Shown one piece after another: positions 43,101 to 51,544 of a stretch of 64,000 nt of DNA. Where the stretch lies: assembly GCA_039707465.1 (NCBI GenBank), contig CM077644.1, positions 95,337,375-95,401,374 of the forward strand. Direction: 5' to 3'. Under the pieces are notes generated by a model that saw nothing but the letters and a program-made list of their open reading frames with translations, did no database searches and was not told the DNA's origin. The DNA comes from Rhabdophis nuchalis. Lineage: Eukaryota > Chordata > Lepidosauria > Squamata > Natricidae. The first letter of the stretch is position 1. The number at the start of each line of letters is the position of its first letter. The translations under genes and the position numbers were made by a program.

Positions 43101-45174
43101 GTGGATTAGGCCAGGCCGGCGAGATGGAAAAAATGGGTCTTCAAACTTCGGCGGAAGAGCGGAGGTCCGTGATAGTTCTAAGTTCGGGGGGTAGGTCGTT
43201 CCAGAGGGTTGGGCCCGCCACAGAGAAGGCCCTTCCTTAGTTGCTTACTTAGATTCTTGTTTAAAAACTAAAACTAAAAAATATTGGGGCAAATATAAAA
43301 TACCTGAGAGAAGCCATCTTGCTTTTTGCAGGGAACTAAGCTGCATATCACTGCCCTCTTTATTTCAAAGGCCATTTTGAAGGAGACAGAATATTTAGAT
43401 CAGTTTGAGTTTGTTGAAGTGATAACTTACCTTGAATGTATTATGTTGTTTTCTTTGTGTCCACCTGTATATTTGTATTAGTTTTATAGTTTTAGATATG
43501 GCCAAGCAACTAAATCAATCATTTTATTCTATTCTGCGCAACAACCTGAATTGGGCACTTATGAGCCTTTCCATGAAATTACTTGTTTTGCCTTTCATAA
43601 AGTTTCATAAAGTATTGAACTTGAAACAATTTGAAATGAATCTGCACGCCTTATATATTCTACATTGATAAAGGTAAAGGTCCTCCTCGCGCATATGTCC
43701 TAGTCATTCCCAACTCTAGGGAGTGGTGCTCATCTCTGTTTCAAAGCCGAAGAGCCAGCGCTGTCAGAAGACATCTACGTGGTCATGTGGCCAGCCTTAC
43801 TAGACGCCAAAGGCGCACAGAACTCTGTTACCTTCCCACCAAAGGTGGTCCCTATTTTTCTACTTGTCTTTTTATATGCTTTCAAACTGCTAGGTTAGCA
43901 GGAGGTATCTACAGTGACACCAACATATTAAATAATATTTTCTCAGTACAATATTTCTGCATTTATTCAACAAGACATTTGTTGTTATGGGGGGAAAGAG
44001 GAGAAAGAAGGAATATTATGTATGTTCACCGTTTGAGTTACTTATAAAGTGATAAAGATGGGACAAAAATCAATCAATCAATCAAACAAACAAACAAACA
44101 TTGTTTAGATACAATGTAATCAACTCTAGATGAAAGGAACTTCTGCAGAGCATAGAATACACATGTTTTCATGAATTAATAGAACAGGTGGTACATTAAT
44201 CATCTTAAAAATAATGTATATTGTGAGCAATTCACAAAATTAAACAGGATAATATTTTATGAATATCCTAGATAGGATGCAATTTGAAATTAGATCAAGG
44301 CATTATTTATATTAAGATTGCAATTTTTGGCAATGTAATGTACTCTGAATATTATACATTACCATTTAACCATTTTAAAAAATCAGAAAAATAACAAAAG
44401 ATTAATAGTTATTCATTCAATTTAACTTTATTTTAATAAAGTGATAACTTTATTCACCCAAGGACAATTTTGTATTGAAGATTATTTAAGTCAAATCCTA
44501 ACTACATTTTTCTAAAGGAAATCCCCTAAACCAGGGGTCTTCAACCTTTGCAACTTTAAGTCTGAAGGACTTCAGCTCCCAGACTTCTCCAGCCAGCTTT
44601 GCAAAGCTGGCTGGAGAAGTCTGGGAGCTGAAGTCCTTCAGATTAAAAGTTGCAAAGGTTGGAGACCCCTGCCCTAAACAATCCAAGATATTGTTTAACA
44701 AGTACACTACAGCCCACAGCCTAAACATTTCAAACATGTATGTATGTATGTATGTATGTATGTATGTATGTATGTATGTATGTATGTTAGGATTTTAAGG
44801 GCTGATTAATAAATAAGAGACCAGGAAGGATCCATTTCGGGCTTATTAGCCCTCTTCAGCTGGCCATACTCCTTCTACTGGGGTTTGAACCTCTGGGATG
44901 AGCCGAATAGGCAGAGAAGGATGACAGTTTGTCTCCTCCCTTAAACGGGCCTCAACAGGAGTTGTAAAACATTGTCTCATATATATATATATATGTATAA
45001 TATTGTTTAAAAACTGTACCTTGTGTTCCATTCAATTTTCTTCTTTTGGTCAAGATTATTAAAACCAGATGTTAGGCGTGAAGATAGCCAAGAACTCAGC
45101 ACATGAAAGCTAAGTTGAAATATAGCAAAACTGCTCACAGCGATGCCCAGATTGAGTTTATTAAAGATAGTCAT
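26203..45174 (-). CDS. TLC-domain membrane protein related to TLCD4 (TMEM56), six coding exons
   Basis: Joining 45174-45020, 35574-35485, 34399-34341, 33170-33076, 30618-30545 and 26539-26203 gives 810 nt, or 269 aa plus TAA, with all phases closing. TLCD4 (formerly TMEM56) is about 263 aa, with the TRAM/LAG1/CLN8 fold of several membrane spans. Family landmarks: [42 protein letters not shown], the paired histidines in FFVIHHV (residues 121-122), [36 protein letters not shown], and the [15 protein letters not shown] last span ([11 protein letters not shown]). The C-tail is Lys-rich and hydrophilic. Divergence from TLCD4 as I remember it (about half identity in exon 1) suggests a TLCD4-like paralogue, so I give no symbol. 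Biochemical role unknown to me; TLC proteins act in membrane-lipid homeostasis. The first coding exon's acceptor (AACAG above 45185) fixes the start ATG. Confidence 0.95.
27272..27391. mobile_element. hAT-type hairpin MITE
   Basis: A 120-bp near-perfect palindrome beginning cagtgtttctcaaccttggc, with arms meeting around 27325. Flanks gattagtc/ggttagtc are an 8-bp duplication with one mismatch. Confidence 0.9.
28420..28725 (-). pseudogene. Tc1-like transposase C-terminal fragment, left arm
   Basis: Shows the DDE-transposase pieces [36 protein letters not shown] and [15 protein letters not shown], which hold the second D and the D/E region of the Tc1 catalytic triad. It lacks the N-terminal DNA-binding half and is broken at about 28449 by a deletion. 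Confidence 0.92.
28885..29110 (+). pseudogene. Tc1-like transposase C-terminal fragment, right arm
   Basis: Same region as the left arm but in sense: [29 protein letters not shown] and DFIF, then a deletion shifts the frame before the NSPDLNP region. Non-functional. Confidence 0.88.
29396..30544. other. TLCD4-like intron 5, remainder
   Basis: AT-rich intronic sequence without clear repeats. Confidence 0.6.
30545..30618 (-). CDS. TLCD4-like coding exon 5
   Basis: 74 nt, with acceptor TTTTCCTAG above 30618 and donor GTAGGT at 30544. It encodes [20 protein letters not shown] and then FVNQR, the most conserved loop of the family. Confidence 0.95.
31018..31774. mobile_element. CAGGTAGTCC element interrupted by an L2-type LINE end
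   Basis: From tagtcctcaacgtacgacc to gttaaggattatctgc, in opposite orientation to the 12996 copy. An antisense LINE 3' end occupies about 31265-31640. Confidence 0.82.
31265..31640 (-). mobile_element. L2/CR1-type LINE 3' end, antisense
   Basis: Minus-strand frame shows [20 protein letters not shown] and [12 protein letters not shown], the usual C-terminus of L2-type ORF2, then the 3' UTR with gggcggggtataaat. Confidence 0.85.
31936..31976 (+). repeat. TATATG array
   Basis: About four tatatatg-type units next to a SINE tail. Confidence 0.8.
31976..32175 (-). mobile_element. tRNA-derived SINE, first of two direct copies
   Basis: Read on the minus strand: gatagctcaaggcatagaga (A box), gcaccggttcaaatcccagt (B box), then gccagctgaagaaggctaat. 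The AT-rich tail touches a TATATG array at the left. Confidence 0.75.
32313..32515 (-). mobile_element. tRNA-derived SINE, second direct copy
   Basis: Almost identical to 31976-32175 (one clear difference: ctcctcc for ctccctc), followed by a TA array. The close match suggests a recent local duplication rather than two insertions. Confidence 0.78.
32725..32860 (-). mobile_element. tRNA-derived SINE, diverged copy
   Basis: Shares ataaataagtcaggaagac, atctatttcgagctttttag and actgggattcgaactggg with the two copies to its left; ends in a TA array. Confidence 0.65.
33076..33170 (-). CDS. TLCD4-like coding exon 4
   Basis: 95 nt, with acceptor CTTTTTAG above 33170 and donor GTAAGT at 33075. It encodes [18 protein letters not shown] and then [14 protein letters not shown], with the twin histidines typical of TLC domains. 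Confidence 0.95.
33438..33720. mobile_element. hAT-type non-autonomous element
   Basis: A 283-bp element from ggggtggaattctacc to gggaggatcccatcactg, flanked by a perfect 8-bp duplication ctgaagtt (33430-33437 and 33721-33728). Confidence 0.88.
34341..34399 (-). CDS. TLCD4-like coding exon 3
   Basis: 59 nt, with acceptor TTTTATAG above 34399 and donor GTAATG at 34340. It encodes [19 protein letters not shown]. It is too short to appear as an open frame on its own; found by matching the family order. Confidence 0.93.
34773..35250. mobile_element. diverged CAGGTAGTCC element with a LINE tail inserted
   Basis: From aggtaatcctcaacttatga to gtaagttggaattacctgc. A short antisense LINE 3' end is at 35045-35118. 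Confidence 0.65.
35485..35574 (-). CDS. TLCD4-like coding exon 2
   Basis: 90 nt, with acceptor CATTTTAG above 35574 and donor GTAAGA at 35484. It encodes [20 protein letters not shown] and then [10 protein letters not shown]. This is the second membrane span and a conserved acidic loop. Confidence 0.95.
35922..37851 (-). mobile_element. ORF1-only L1-like retroelement (HAL1-like), copy 1
   Basis: A 1930-bp insertion flanked by a perfect 21-bp target duplication (35901-35921 and 37852-37872). On the minus strand it has a GC-rich 5' UTR (about 37000-37850), an ORF1 with coiled coil and RNA-binding region (36991-36177), then about 250 nt of 3' UTR ending in an AATAAA-bearing tail. There is no endonuclease or reverse-transcriptase ORF2. 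The target is an older palindromic MITE. The ORF1 is broken by one frameshift. Confidence 0.88.
36177..36991 (-). pseudogene. L1-type ORF1 protein gene, frameshifted
   Basis: The N-terminal part (from [14 protein letters not shown]) is rich in heptad-like leucines ([15 protein letters not shown]), consistent with the ORF1p coiled coil. After a frameshift near 36780-36830 the second frame shows [44 protein letters not shown] and [11 protein letters not shown], matching the RRM and C-terminal domains of L1 ORF1p. It ends in KRLRSKK. Compared with copy 2, two residues are missing before WAMPEGM. ORF1p is an RNA-binding trimer needed for L1 retrotransposition. Confidence 0.85.
38085..38735 (-). 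mobile_element. BovB/RTE-like LINE 3' part, antisense, split by a SINE
   Basis: 38085-38174 has the BovB-type tail (ttcagtcaaggccaactctt). 38497-38735 gives, on the minus strand, [17 protein letters not shown], like the GRPRxRWxD end of RTE/BovB ORFs. The Sauria-type SINE 38175-38496 lies between. Confidence 0.65.
38175..38496 (+). mobile_element. Sauria-type SINE inserted in a BovB-like LINE piece
   Basis: Head gatggctcagtgactaagac (A box), gtgattcgaatccctagta (B box), then ccaacctagtagttcaaaag and tail cctagagtcag...ttaccttatg. Short flanks tatgttct are repeated. Confidence 0.85.
38745..39385 (+). mobile_element. L2/CR1-type LINE 3' part, sense
   Basis: Encodes [54 protein letters not shown], and [18 protein letters not shown] before the frame breaks, then the 3' UTR gccgccctgggtcc...gggcgggatttaaatg and an A-rich tail. 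5'-truncated. Confidence 0.9.
40064..40141 (+). repeat. (GA)n microsatellite inside copy B
   Basis: Nearly 80 bp of uninterrupted ga repeats. Confidence 0.95.
40188..41610 (-). mobile_element. same inverted-repeat family, nested copy C (opposite orientation)
   Basis: A 1423-bp complete copy whose ends both read ccgtatttttcggag/ctccaaaaaatacgg, flanked by TA at 40186-40187 and 41611-41612. Its internal array (about 40770-41545) is the longest of the four copies. It yields a 344-codon plus-strand frame rich in S, L, P, T and Y, which is an artefact of the repeat. Confidence 0.88.
41880..42015. mobile_element. truncated hAT hairpin inside copy B
   Basis: Begins caggggttcccaaacttggc and ends at ttgccaagt without the final cccctg end. 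The right junction (agtagctaaacagccttccg) is the same as in copy D. Confidence 0.8.
42857..43236 (-). mobile_element. L2/CR1-type LINE 3' end, antisense
   Basis: Starts (ttta)n ataaaccgccccactctcc, through taggccaggccggcgag to ggtcgttccagagggttggg. Confidence 0.85.
43672..43905 (-). mobile_element. Sauria-type SINE, 5'-truncated
   Basis: Antisense: ataaaggtaaaggtcctcct, ctctagggagtggtgctc, aaactgctaggttagcagga; the tRNA head is missing on the right. Confidence 0.82.
44532..44671. mobile_element. hAT-type hairpin MITE
   Basis: A 140-bp near-perfect palindrome with arms caggggtcttcaacctttgc..., flanked by a perfect 8-bp duplication ccctaaac (44524-44531 and 44672-44679). Confidence 0.93.
44737..44786 (+). 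repeat. (TATG)n microsatellite
   Basis: About twelve perfect tatg units at the tail of a SINE. Confidence 0.95.
44787..44985 (-). mobile_element. tRNA-derived SINE, internally rearranged copy
   Basis: Shares ggattttaagggctgatta, tccatttcgggcttattagc, ctactggggtttgaacc. Flanked by a TATG array on the left and TA repeat on the right. Confidence 0.7.
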
Positions 45175-45185
45175 CTTTCTTCTGC
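45020..45185 (-). CDS. TLCD4-like first coding exon
   Basis: The acceptor TTTTTAACAG lies above 45185, leaving 11 nt of UTR before the ATG at 45174. Coding is 155 nt and the donor GTACAG is at 45019. It encodes [16 protein letters not shown], the first hydrophobic span (residues about 8-30), then [14 protein letters not shown]. An upstream in-frame ATG would lie across the splice acceptor, so it is not used. Confidence 0.92.
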
Positions 45186-45339
45186 CTGTTAAAAACACAA
45201 TTCCAAACACAGTTCCTCAATTTAGGCATGTGGCCAAATACTATTATTTGTAAAATCAACAATAATTTACATTAAGACTACAATTCTTGACAATGGGCAA
45301 AGGAGAAGTGTATTTGCCGCTGACATGATCCACCTAGAT

Positions 45340-45628
45340 CAGTGATGGCGAACCTATGGCACGCGTGCCAGAGGTGGCATACAAAGTCCTCTCTGTGGGC
45401 ACGCACTCTGTTGCCAGCTGCTCTTTCGGGTTCCGTGGTGTACATGCCGCCAGACAGCTGGTCCGGCGTGGATGTGCACTGATCAGCCCTTCTCTTCTGG
45501 GTTCCAGCGAAGAACCCAGAAGAGACCAGCTGTCCGACACGCATGCGCATTACAAAACCGAGAAGAGCTCCTGGCTGCCACGCACATGTGTACCAGCCAG
45601 CTATTTTCTTCCAGGTTAGCCATCACTG
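45340..45628. mobile_element. hAT-type non-autonomous element
   Basis: Ends cagtgatggcgaacc and ggttagccatcactg, with an inner GC-rich partial palindrome (gggttccagcgaagaaccc). Flanks do not match. The overlapping open frames are not genes. Confidence 0.75.
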
Positions 45629-45869
45629 GCCTTGTTGATGAATTGTTATCTCTGGCTGCATCTACTGTTTCTTGCACGTATTCTGTAGATTGCAAAAGTA
45701 ATACTTCACATATTCCAACCCATCTATAAAAATTAGTCTAAATTTACAATATCAGAAGAAAATTAATTAAAGTTCACTAAATCTAATCCTGGACAGATAT
45801 GATGCAATATGACGATTCCAGCATACCTCTATGTAACTCTATATGAAGTGATGGTGTAAGAAAAGCAAA

Positions 45870-46069
45870 TGAATCATCATAAATACATGCTGGTTGCCAA
45901 ACGCACAAATTTTGGACACGTAAACACAGGATGCTATTACGGTCATGAGTGCAACGACCAGCCAGTCGTAAGTCACTTTTTTCAATGCCATTGTAACTTT
46001 TGAATGAAGCACTTTTGAATGAACCATTTGGTTACTAAACAAATGGTTATAAGTCAAGCACTACCTGTA
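45870..46069. mobile_element. CAGGTAGTCC element, right part
   Basis: Contains ggttgccaaacgcac, cagtcgtaagtcactttttt and ends aagtcaagcactacctg. Confidence 0.7.
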
Positions 46070-47092
46070 TACTTTTCGTAAGGACCTTACTTATTATTGC
46101 AAGATGTAATGCAAATAATTAACAGAAACAAGACTACAATTTTCCATTCTAGATTATGCTACAGTAGCTGTTACAGAACTATGAATAGACATTAGGGGAG
46201 ATAAATGAAGTTTTGTTTGAAATATTAGCAAGATATCTGTAGATGAGAATGTTCTAACAGTTCATAACCACCACCACCCCGCCCAGATTTTAACATCAGT
46301 GGTATCATACAGTAAACAGGAAAAAAATAACAATAGTTTAGAACTTTTCTAGTAGCAAAATACTTGCAGTCATATATAGAAGAAGTAGGAACTAGGTTTT
46401 ACAATAAGTGTCACCTGCTTCATGATTAATATTGCTTTTCAACACACATATACTTCACACTCAGAAAAGGAAATCAATATTGTATATAATCTCTATCGCC
46501 CATGTGAATTAAGCTATTTTTGTACATCCCAGTTCCCAGCTTCCAGGATTGAAAGAAGTAGCACGAAAAAAGACTCCCAATTGCATGAAGGTCTTTCTGC
46601 TGATAGTACTCTCAAGACTGAATGTTACAAACCAGACACAGAAAAATATACAGTACAGGCCAATCCTGAGAAATTTAATTATCTTGCATCCTTAATATAG
46701 GAACAATATATGTTAATGTATCCTTAATATATTATAGTATAATTAAGTATTTATCCTTAACATACTATCTCATCCCAGTGGGATTAACCCTCCTCACTTG
46801 TGCCAGCACACTGGGCCTGTTGTATACTCCATCAGGATTTCCAGCTAGCCGGGTCCAGGAGAACAGCCTTTTCTGCTGCAGCTCCCATCCTCTGGACCAT
46901 TACAGTCCTTGAAATGATGTTCATCCCAATCCTTTTGACCTTGCATAAGAGCCTCAAGACTTAGCTCCAGTTGGCCTGAAACCCAGATGATACTGTGTCC
47001 TGGATGTGGTTACTGGATTAAATACAAGTTCCTACCCACACTCCATTATATGCCCTCCCCATTTTAGCTACTTTCTGTTAATTTTAATGTTA

Positions 47093-47543
47093 CCGTATTT
47101 TTCGGAGTATAAGATGCACCGGAGTATAAGACGCACCAAGGTTTTGAAGAGGCAAATTACAAAAAAAAGTAGGTAGGGAGAGAGAGGGAGAGAAAGAAAG
47201 AGAAATACAGTAGGTAGGTAGGAAGGTAGCTAGAGAGAGTAGGTAGGTAGGTAGATAAAGGGATAGAGAGAGAGAGAAATAGAGAGAGAGAAATACAATA
47301 GGTAGGTAGGGAGAGAGAGAGAGAGTGTGTGTAGGTAGGTAGAAGGATAGAGAGAAATAGAAAGAGAGAGAGAAATACAGTAGGTAGGTAGGGAGAGAGA
47401 GTGTGTGTGGGTAGGTAGGTAGAAGGATAAAGATAAATAGAGAGAGAGAGAGAGAAATACAGGAGGGAGGGAGGGAGAGTGTGTGTGTAGGTAGGTAGGT
47501 AGAAAGATAGAGAGAGAGAAATAGAGAGAGAAATACAGTAGTT

Positions 47544-47582
<39 letters not shown>

Positions 47583-48341
47583 GGTAGGTAGGTAGGAAGG
47601 TTGATATTTCCAGGTGTATTTATCCATGTCCTGGAGAAGGAAATCACTGACAAACCTTAAAACTTTGTTTCTCCTGGCACAGAAACAGTTAAAGAGCCTT
47701 CCAAAAGAGCTTTGCGAAAGTGTTCTAACTCAGGGGTTCCCAAACGTGGCAACTTTAAGACTTGTGGACTTCAATTCCCAGAATTCTCCAGCCAGCTATG
47801 TCCACAAGCTATGCTGGCTGGGAGTTGAAGTCCAAAGTCTTAAAGTTGCCAAGTAACTAAACAGCCTTCCGAAAGGGGGAAAAAAAAGGTTTTTTTGCAC
47901 TTTGCATACCTCCCCCAAACTGCTCTTTCTCCGCGAAAATGGGGCTGTTTTTTTTCAAATAAAAAGCATGACTAGCCTTGGGGGGCTTGCAGAGTTCTCC
48001 TGGGGGGTGGGGAGAGTGAAAAATGAGCAAAAAACTGCCCCAGTTATCATGAAAACGGGCCATTTTTTTGTCAAATAAATTCAATGCATAGCCCTATGGA
48101 GGCTTATAGAGTGCTGCTAGGGACTGGGGGGGGCAAAAAACACCCCGATTTAGGCTAATTTCTGCCCTCCCCAGCTCCCAGGAGCTCTCTGGAAGCCTCC
48201 ATAAGGCTAGGCACAGCCATTTTGGTGAAGGGGGTGGGGTTTGGGAAGCAAAAAATGTTGTATTCGATGTATAAGACGCACCCAGATTTTCAGCCTCTTT
48301 TTAGAGGAAAAAAGGTGCGTCTTATACTCCGAAAAATGCGG
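47093..48341 (+). mobile_element. same inverted-repeat family, copy D with preserved empty site nearby
   Basis: A 1249-bp element between TA (47091-47092) and TA (48342-48343). The neighbouring duplicated LINE piece at about 48585-48620 reads aatgt-TA-tattt without the element, giving the pre-insertion sequence and confirming TA duplication. It carries the truncated hAT hairpin at 47732-47855. Confidence 0.9.
47732..47855. mobile_element. truncated hAT hairpin inside copy D
   Basis: Same truncated right junction as the copy at 41880-42015. Copies A and C lack it, so it marks a sub-lineage of the host element. Confidence 0.8.
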
Positions 48342-48679
48342 TATATTTATTGTTCTACTATGTTAAACAAGTACAAGTACAATGACAATAAAGATTATAC
48401 TTATACTTAAATCTTTTATAATATTTTTATCAGCTTTTGACCTTGCATAAGAGCCTCCAGACTTAGCTCCAGTTGGCCTGGAATCCAGATGACATTTTAT
48501 CCTGGATGTCGTTACTGGATTAAATACAAATTCCTACCCACACTCCATTGGATGCCCTCCCTATCTTAGCTACTTTCCGTTAATTTTAATGTTATATTTA
48601 TTTTTCTACTATTTTAAACAAGTACAAGTACAATGACAATAAAGATTATACTTATACTTAAATCTTTTATAATATTTTT

Positions 48680-49296
48680 TTTATTGCAAAAGTTTTATTG
48701 GGTTTTACAAATTTTGTGGATAGGGTGGGGTAAGGTGAAGTACAAAAATATTTTGAAAACTTTCACGTCGAGATCGTTGGCCCCCCCAGGGCTTCTTAAT
48801 AAGACATTGGTAATACATTTTCAATAATACTACAAGGTGAAAAGAAATGCATACATCATATAAGTTCTAAAATTCTATGCTGGCAGTCATGTACAAACAT
48901 CCAGATAAAAGTTATACTGTATTAGTAAAAAGCAAAGTCATTTTTTAGATCTAAGTCTCTTGGCAATTGTGTCTTCATGTTCTCCTCCCTGGCCCCCAGT
49001 GGGCGGGGCCGTGGCCCCCTCTGCTCCTCCTGGTTCTTCCCCCAGGGTAGAGGAATGTTTTTTAAGAAAGGCTTCCGCCTCAGCAACTGTTTTAATCCTT
49101 ACTCTTCCTCCTTCCCAGAACACCAACATCCCTTCTGGCATCACCCACTTGAACCAAATCCCGTGCTCAAACAATTTTTTAGATAAGAAGGAAAATTTCC
49201 TCCTCACCTCTCGAATCTTTTTTGGGATCTGCTTCAAGATGGCAACTTCTTTCTGCTGGTACATTAATGGACCCTCTCTCTGCGCCCTCAATATTC
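48680..49296 (-). mobile_element. ORF1-only L1-like retroelement, copy 2 (5'-truncated)
   Basis: A 617-bp insertion with a 16-bp target duplication (48664-48679 and 49297-49312). It contains the ORF1 C-terminal part ([20 protein letters not shown] through KRLRSKK) followed by the same 3' UTR and tail as copy 1. The 5' truncation is typical of target-primed reverse transcription. The shared ORF1-stop-to-tail junction in both copies argues for a real ORF2-less family. Confidence 0.88.
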
Positions 49297-49312
49297 CTTT
49301 TATAATATTTTT

Positions 49313-50524
49313 ATCAGCTTTTAAGTCACCCAAAGTTGTGTGACTGCATATACATTTAATAAATAAATAGATATTTGTGAACAATCCAATAATGGGTAAA
49401 GATATCAAGATGGTATGGAAGAGACTATTATTGCTGCATTCTTCCTATAGGAAGGCATGAAAAAGTAATTAGAATGGCTGGTGCCTATATCACATTTACT
49501 CAGATTTACAATTATGGTTAAATCAATAGGCTTATTTAATTATGCCTATTGCATGGGTGTCAAACTCAATGGTGTCATGTGACGTATCGTGATTTTTTTG
49601 CCTTTGCGGAGCCAGGCGGGCAGAGCCTTTCCCATGACGCATCCAACCCACGGGCTGCCAATTTGATAGACCTGGACTCTACTGGATATTTATGAATATA
49701 TTAGGAAGAAATTAGTGCACTCACTAGTGTTAAGAGATTTGTGTTTAAAATGTAATATTGGTTTTCTGTTGATCCTATACTACCACAATTCCCAAGGACA
49801 CGACTAAATTTATTTATTATTTTGAAAAGTTCATTATTTTAAATACTTATCTGGAAACCAATAGATCAATACATGTTTTAATTGTTACTATACATACACA
49901 CAATTATCTGTCAATTATTAAATCTTCTGAAGAAGTATTTTTTCTCTGAATAAACTTTTCATTTAAAAGTGAACAACTAGAGAACACACATGAAACAATA
50001 ACATCTCCATAGGAATAAAATTCCTTTGTGAATAAAATTCAAGAGGAAAGAAGAGAACAATACAATACTTTTCCTCAATATCCTCATCAGCAGAGGAAAT
50101 GGTAGAAAATTAGAAACACAAGTCTATTAAAAAATCACTCACTTTAATAAAGTTATTATTGGAATAGAAATCAAAATGTCTAAGCAAATATAGAATTCTT
50201 CACCTGCTACCTAATGGCTATTCCTTTCTTTCTATAGTGCTTACTTCTTTAGTTGGGATAAATTATATAAAAGAACTTCTTAGGTGACTTCATGTCTCAA
50301 TTCTGGCACAAAGTGAAAAGTAATCTAGAAATAGCCCGCCATTAATAAATTACTCCAATGGAATTAATAAAAGTACCAATGTTGGCCACGTTTTCAGTGG
50401 AGCAGGGTCTGAATGGTATGTTCCTAAATAAAGGTGTTCCTAAATTCATCTTGATGGAGCTGCATGAAAAAGTAATCAATATTGTCTTGTACTCGTATGG
50501 AAATTTTAAAATATTATTTCATGG
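49313..50524. other. TLCD4-like 5' intron, unassigned part
   Basis: AT-rich, with only the hAT piece at 49552-49675. No exon seen. Confidence 0.55.
49552..49675. mobile_element. hAT-type element, caggggtgtcaaactc family
   Basis: Begins catgggtgtcaaactcaatgg and ends near ttgatagacctgg. Eroded. Confidence 0.6.
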
Positions 50525-50878
50525 GTAAAGGTAAAGGTTCCCCTCACACATATGTGCTAGCCGTTCCCAACTCTAGAGGGCAGTGCTCATCTCGTTTCAA
50601 AGCCAAAGAGCCAATGCTGTCCGAAGATGCCTCCATGGTCATGTGGCTGGCATGACTAAACGCCAAAGGCGCACAGAATGCTGTTACCTTCCCACCAAAG
50701 GTGGTTCCTATTTTTCTACTTGCATTTTTACATGCTTTCGAACTGCTAGGTTGGCAGAAGCTGGGACAAGTAACGGGAGCTCACTCTGTTATGTGGCACT
50801 AGGGATTCAAACCGTCAAACTGCCGACCTTTCTGATCAACAAGCTCAGCATCTTAGCCACTGAGCCACCGTGTGCCGT
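50525..50878 (-). mobile_element. Sauria-type SINE, full length
   Basis: Antisense: gtaaaggtaaaggttcccct, ctctagagggcagtgctcat, cgaactgctaggttggcaga, then gggattcaaaccgtcaaact and cttagccactgagccacc (tRNA head). Confidence 0.88.
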
Positions 50879-51243
50879 CATTATTTCATAGGAAACATAT
50901 ATAACAGCATCAAAACTGTGATCAGATTCGTCAACACTTCCAAGCCAACCTCCCTTTGCTGAAACAAAAGCCGAAGCTGATTAACTGTATTAATTAGCTA
51001 AATGTAGTAACAGAGTTATCAAAATTGCAGTATATGCTAACTCTGCACAAGCATTTAATCTCATATGGCTTGGATCAGCAGGATCTGTGAGCCCAGAAGA
51101 CTGTTCAAAGTTGTATTGATCTGAGCAAAGTGCTGCTGGTTAGATTCCTTAGGGCTACTTTCCTCCAAGAACAAAAAGTACATTCTAGGAGAATACCATG
51201 TAGGACTTTATTGGTCATCACCAGCCTCTTGAATAAAAAATTG

Positions 51244-51535
51244 TTAGCCAATGCAGCTCACAGAACAAAGGTGTAATGTGCATTGGTCTGGGTGCGCATG
51301 TAACTGCTTACACCACAGCATTTTGTACCACAGTGAAAACTTTTGAAAGTTTTCATTTTGAAATTTGAAACTTCCAGAGGGTTCCTGAAACTTCCAGACG
51401 CTCTTCAAGGGCAGCCCCATACAGAGCGCATTATGGTAATCCATACAGAAGATGACAATGTGTGAGTCACTGCACGTGAGCCTATCGATCCAGGAATGGG
51501 AGTAACTAGTATACAGCTCGGAATTGTGCAAAGGC
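51244..51535 (-). mobile_element. L2/CR1-type reverse transcriptase relic
   Basis: Minus-strand frame shows MDYHNALCMGLPLKSVWKFQ, matching the DYCNALYxGLPxxxxxxLQ motif of L2-type ORF2. Confidence 0.75.
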
Positions 51536-51544
51536 TCTTTTAGT

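Larger units (their letters stand above)
46790..48678 (+). mobile_element. LINE 3' piece carrying a local tandem duplication, interrupted by copy D
   Basis: The unit gaccttgcataagagcctc...tttttatcagctttt occurs as 46940-47092 plus 48342-48435, and again as 48436-48678. Both end in tacaatgacaataaagatta. The first unit holds inverted-repeat copy D; the second is followed by ORF1-only L1 copy 2. Confidence 0.75.

Noticed and set aside
47090..47653. 187-codon minus frame with many Leu/Ser/Pro
   Set aside because: Same array artefact, in copy D.
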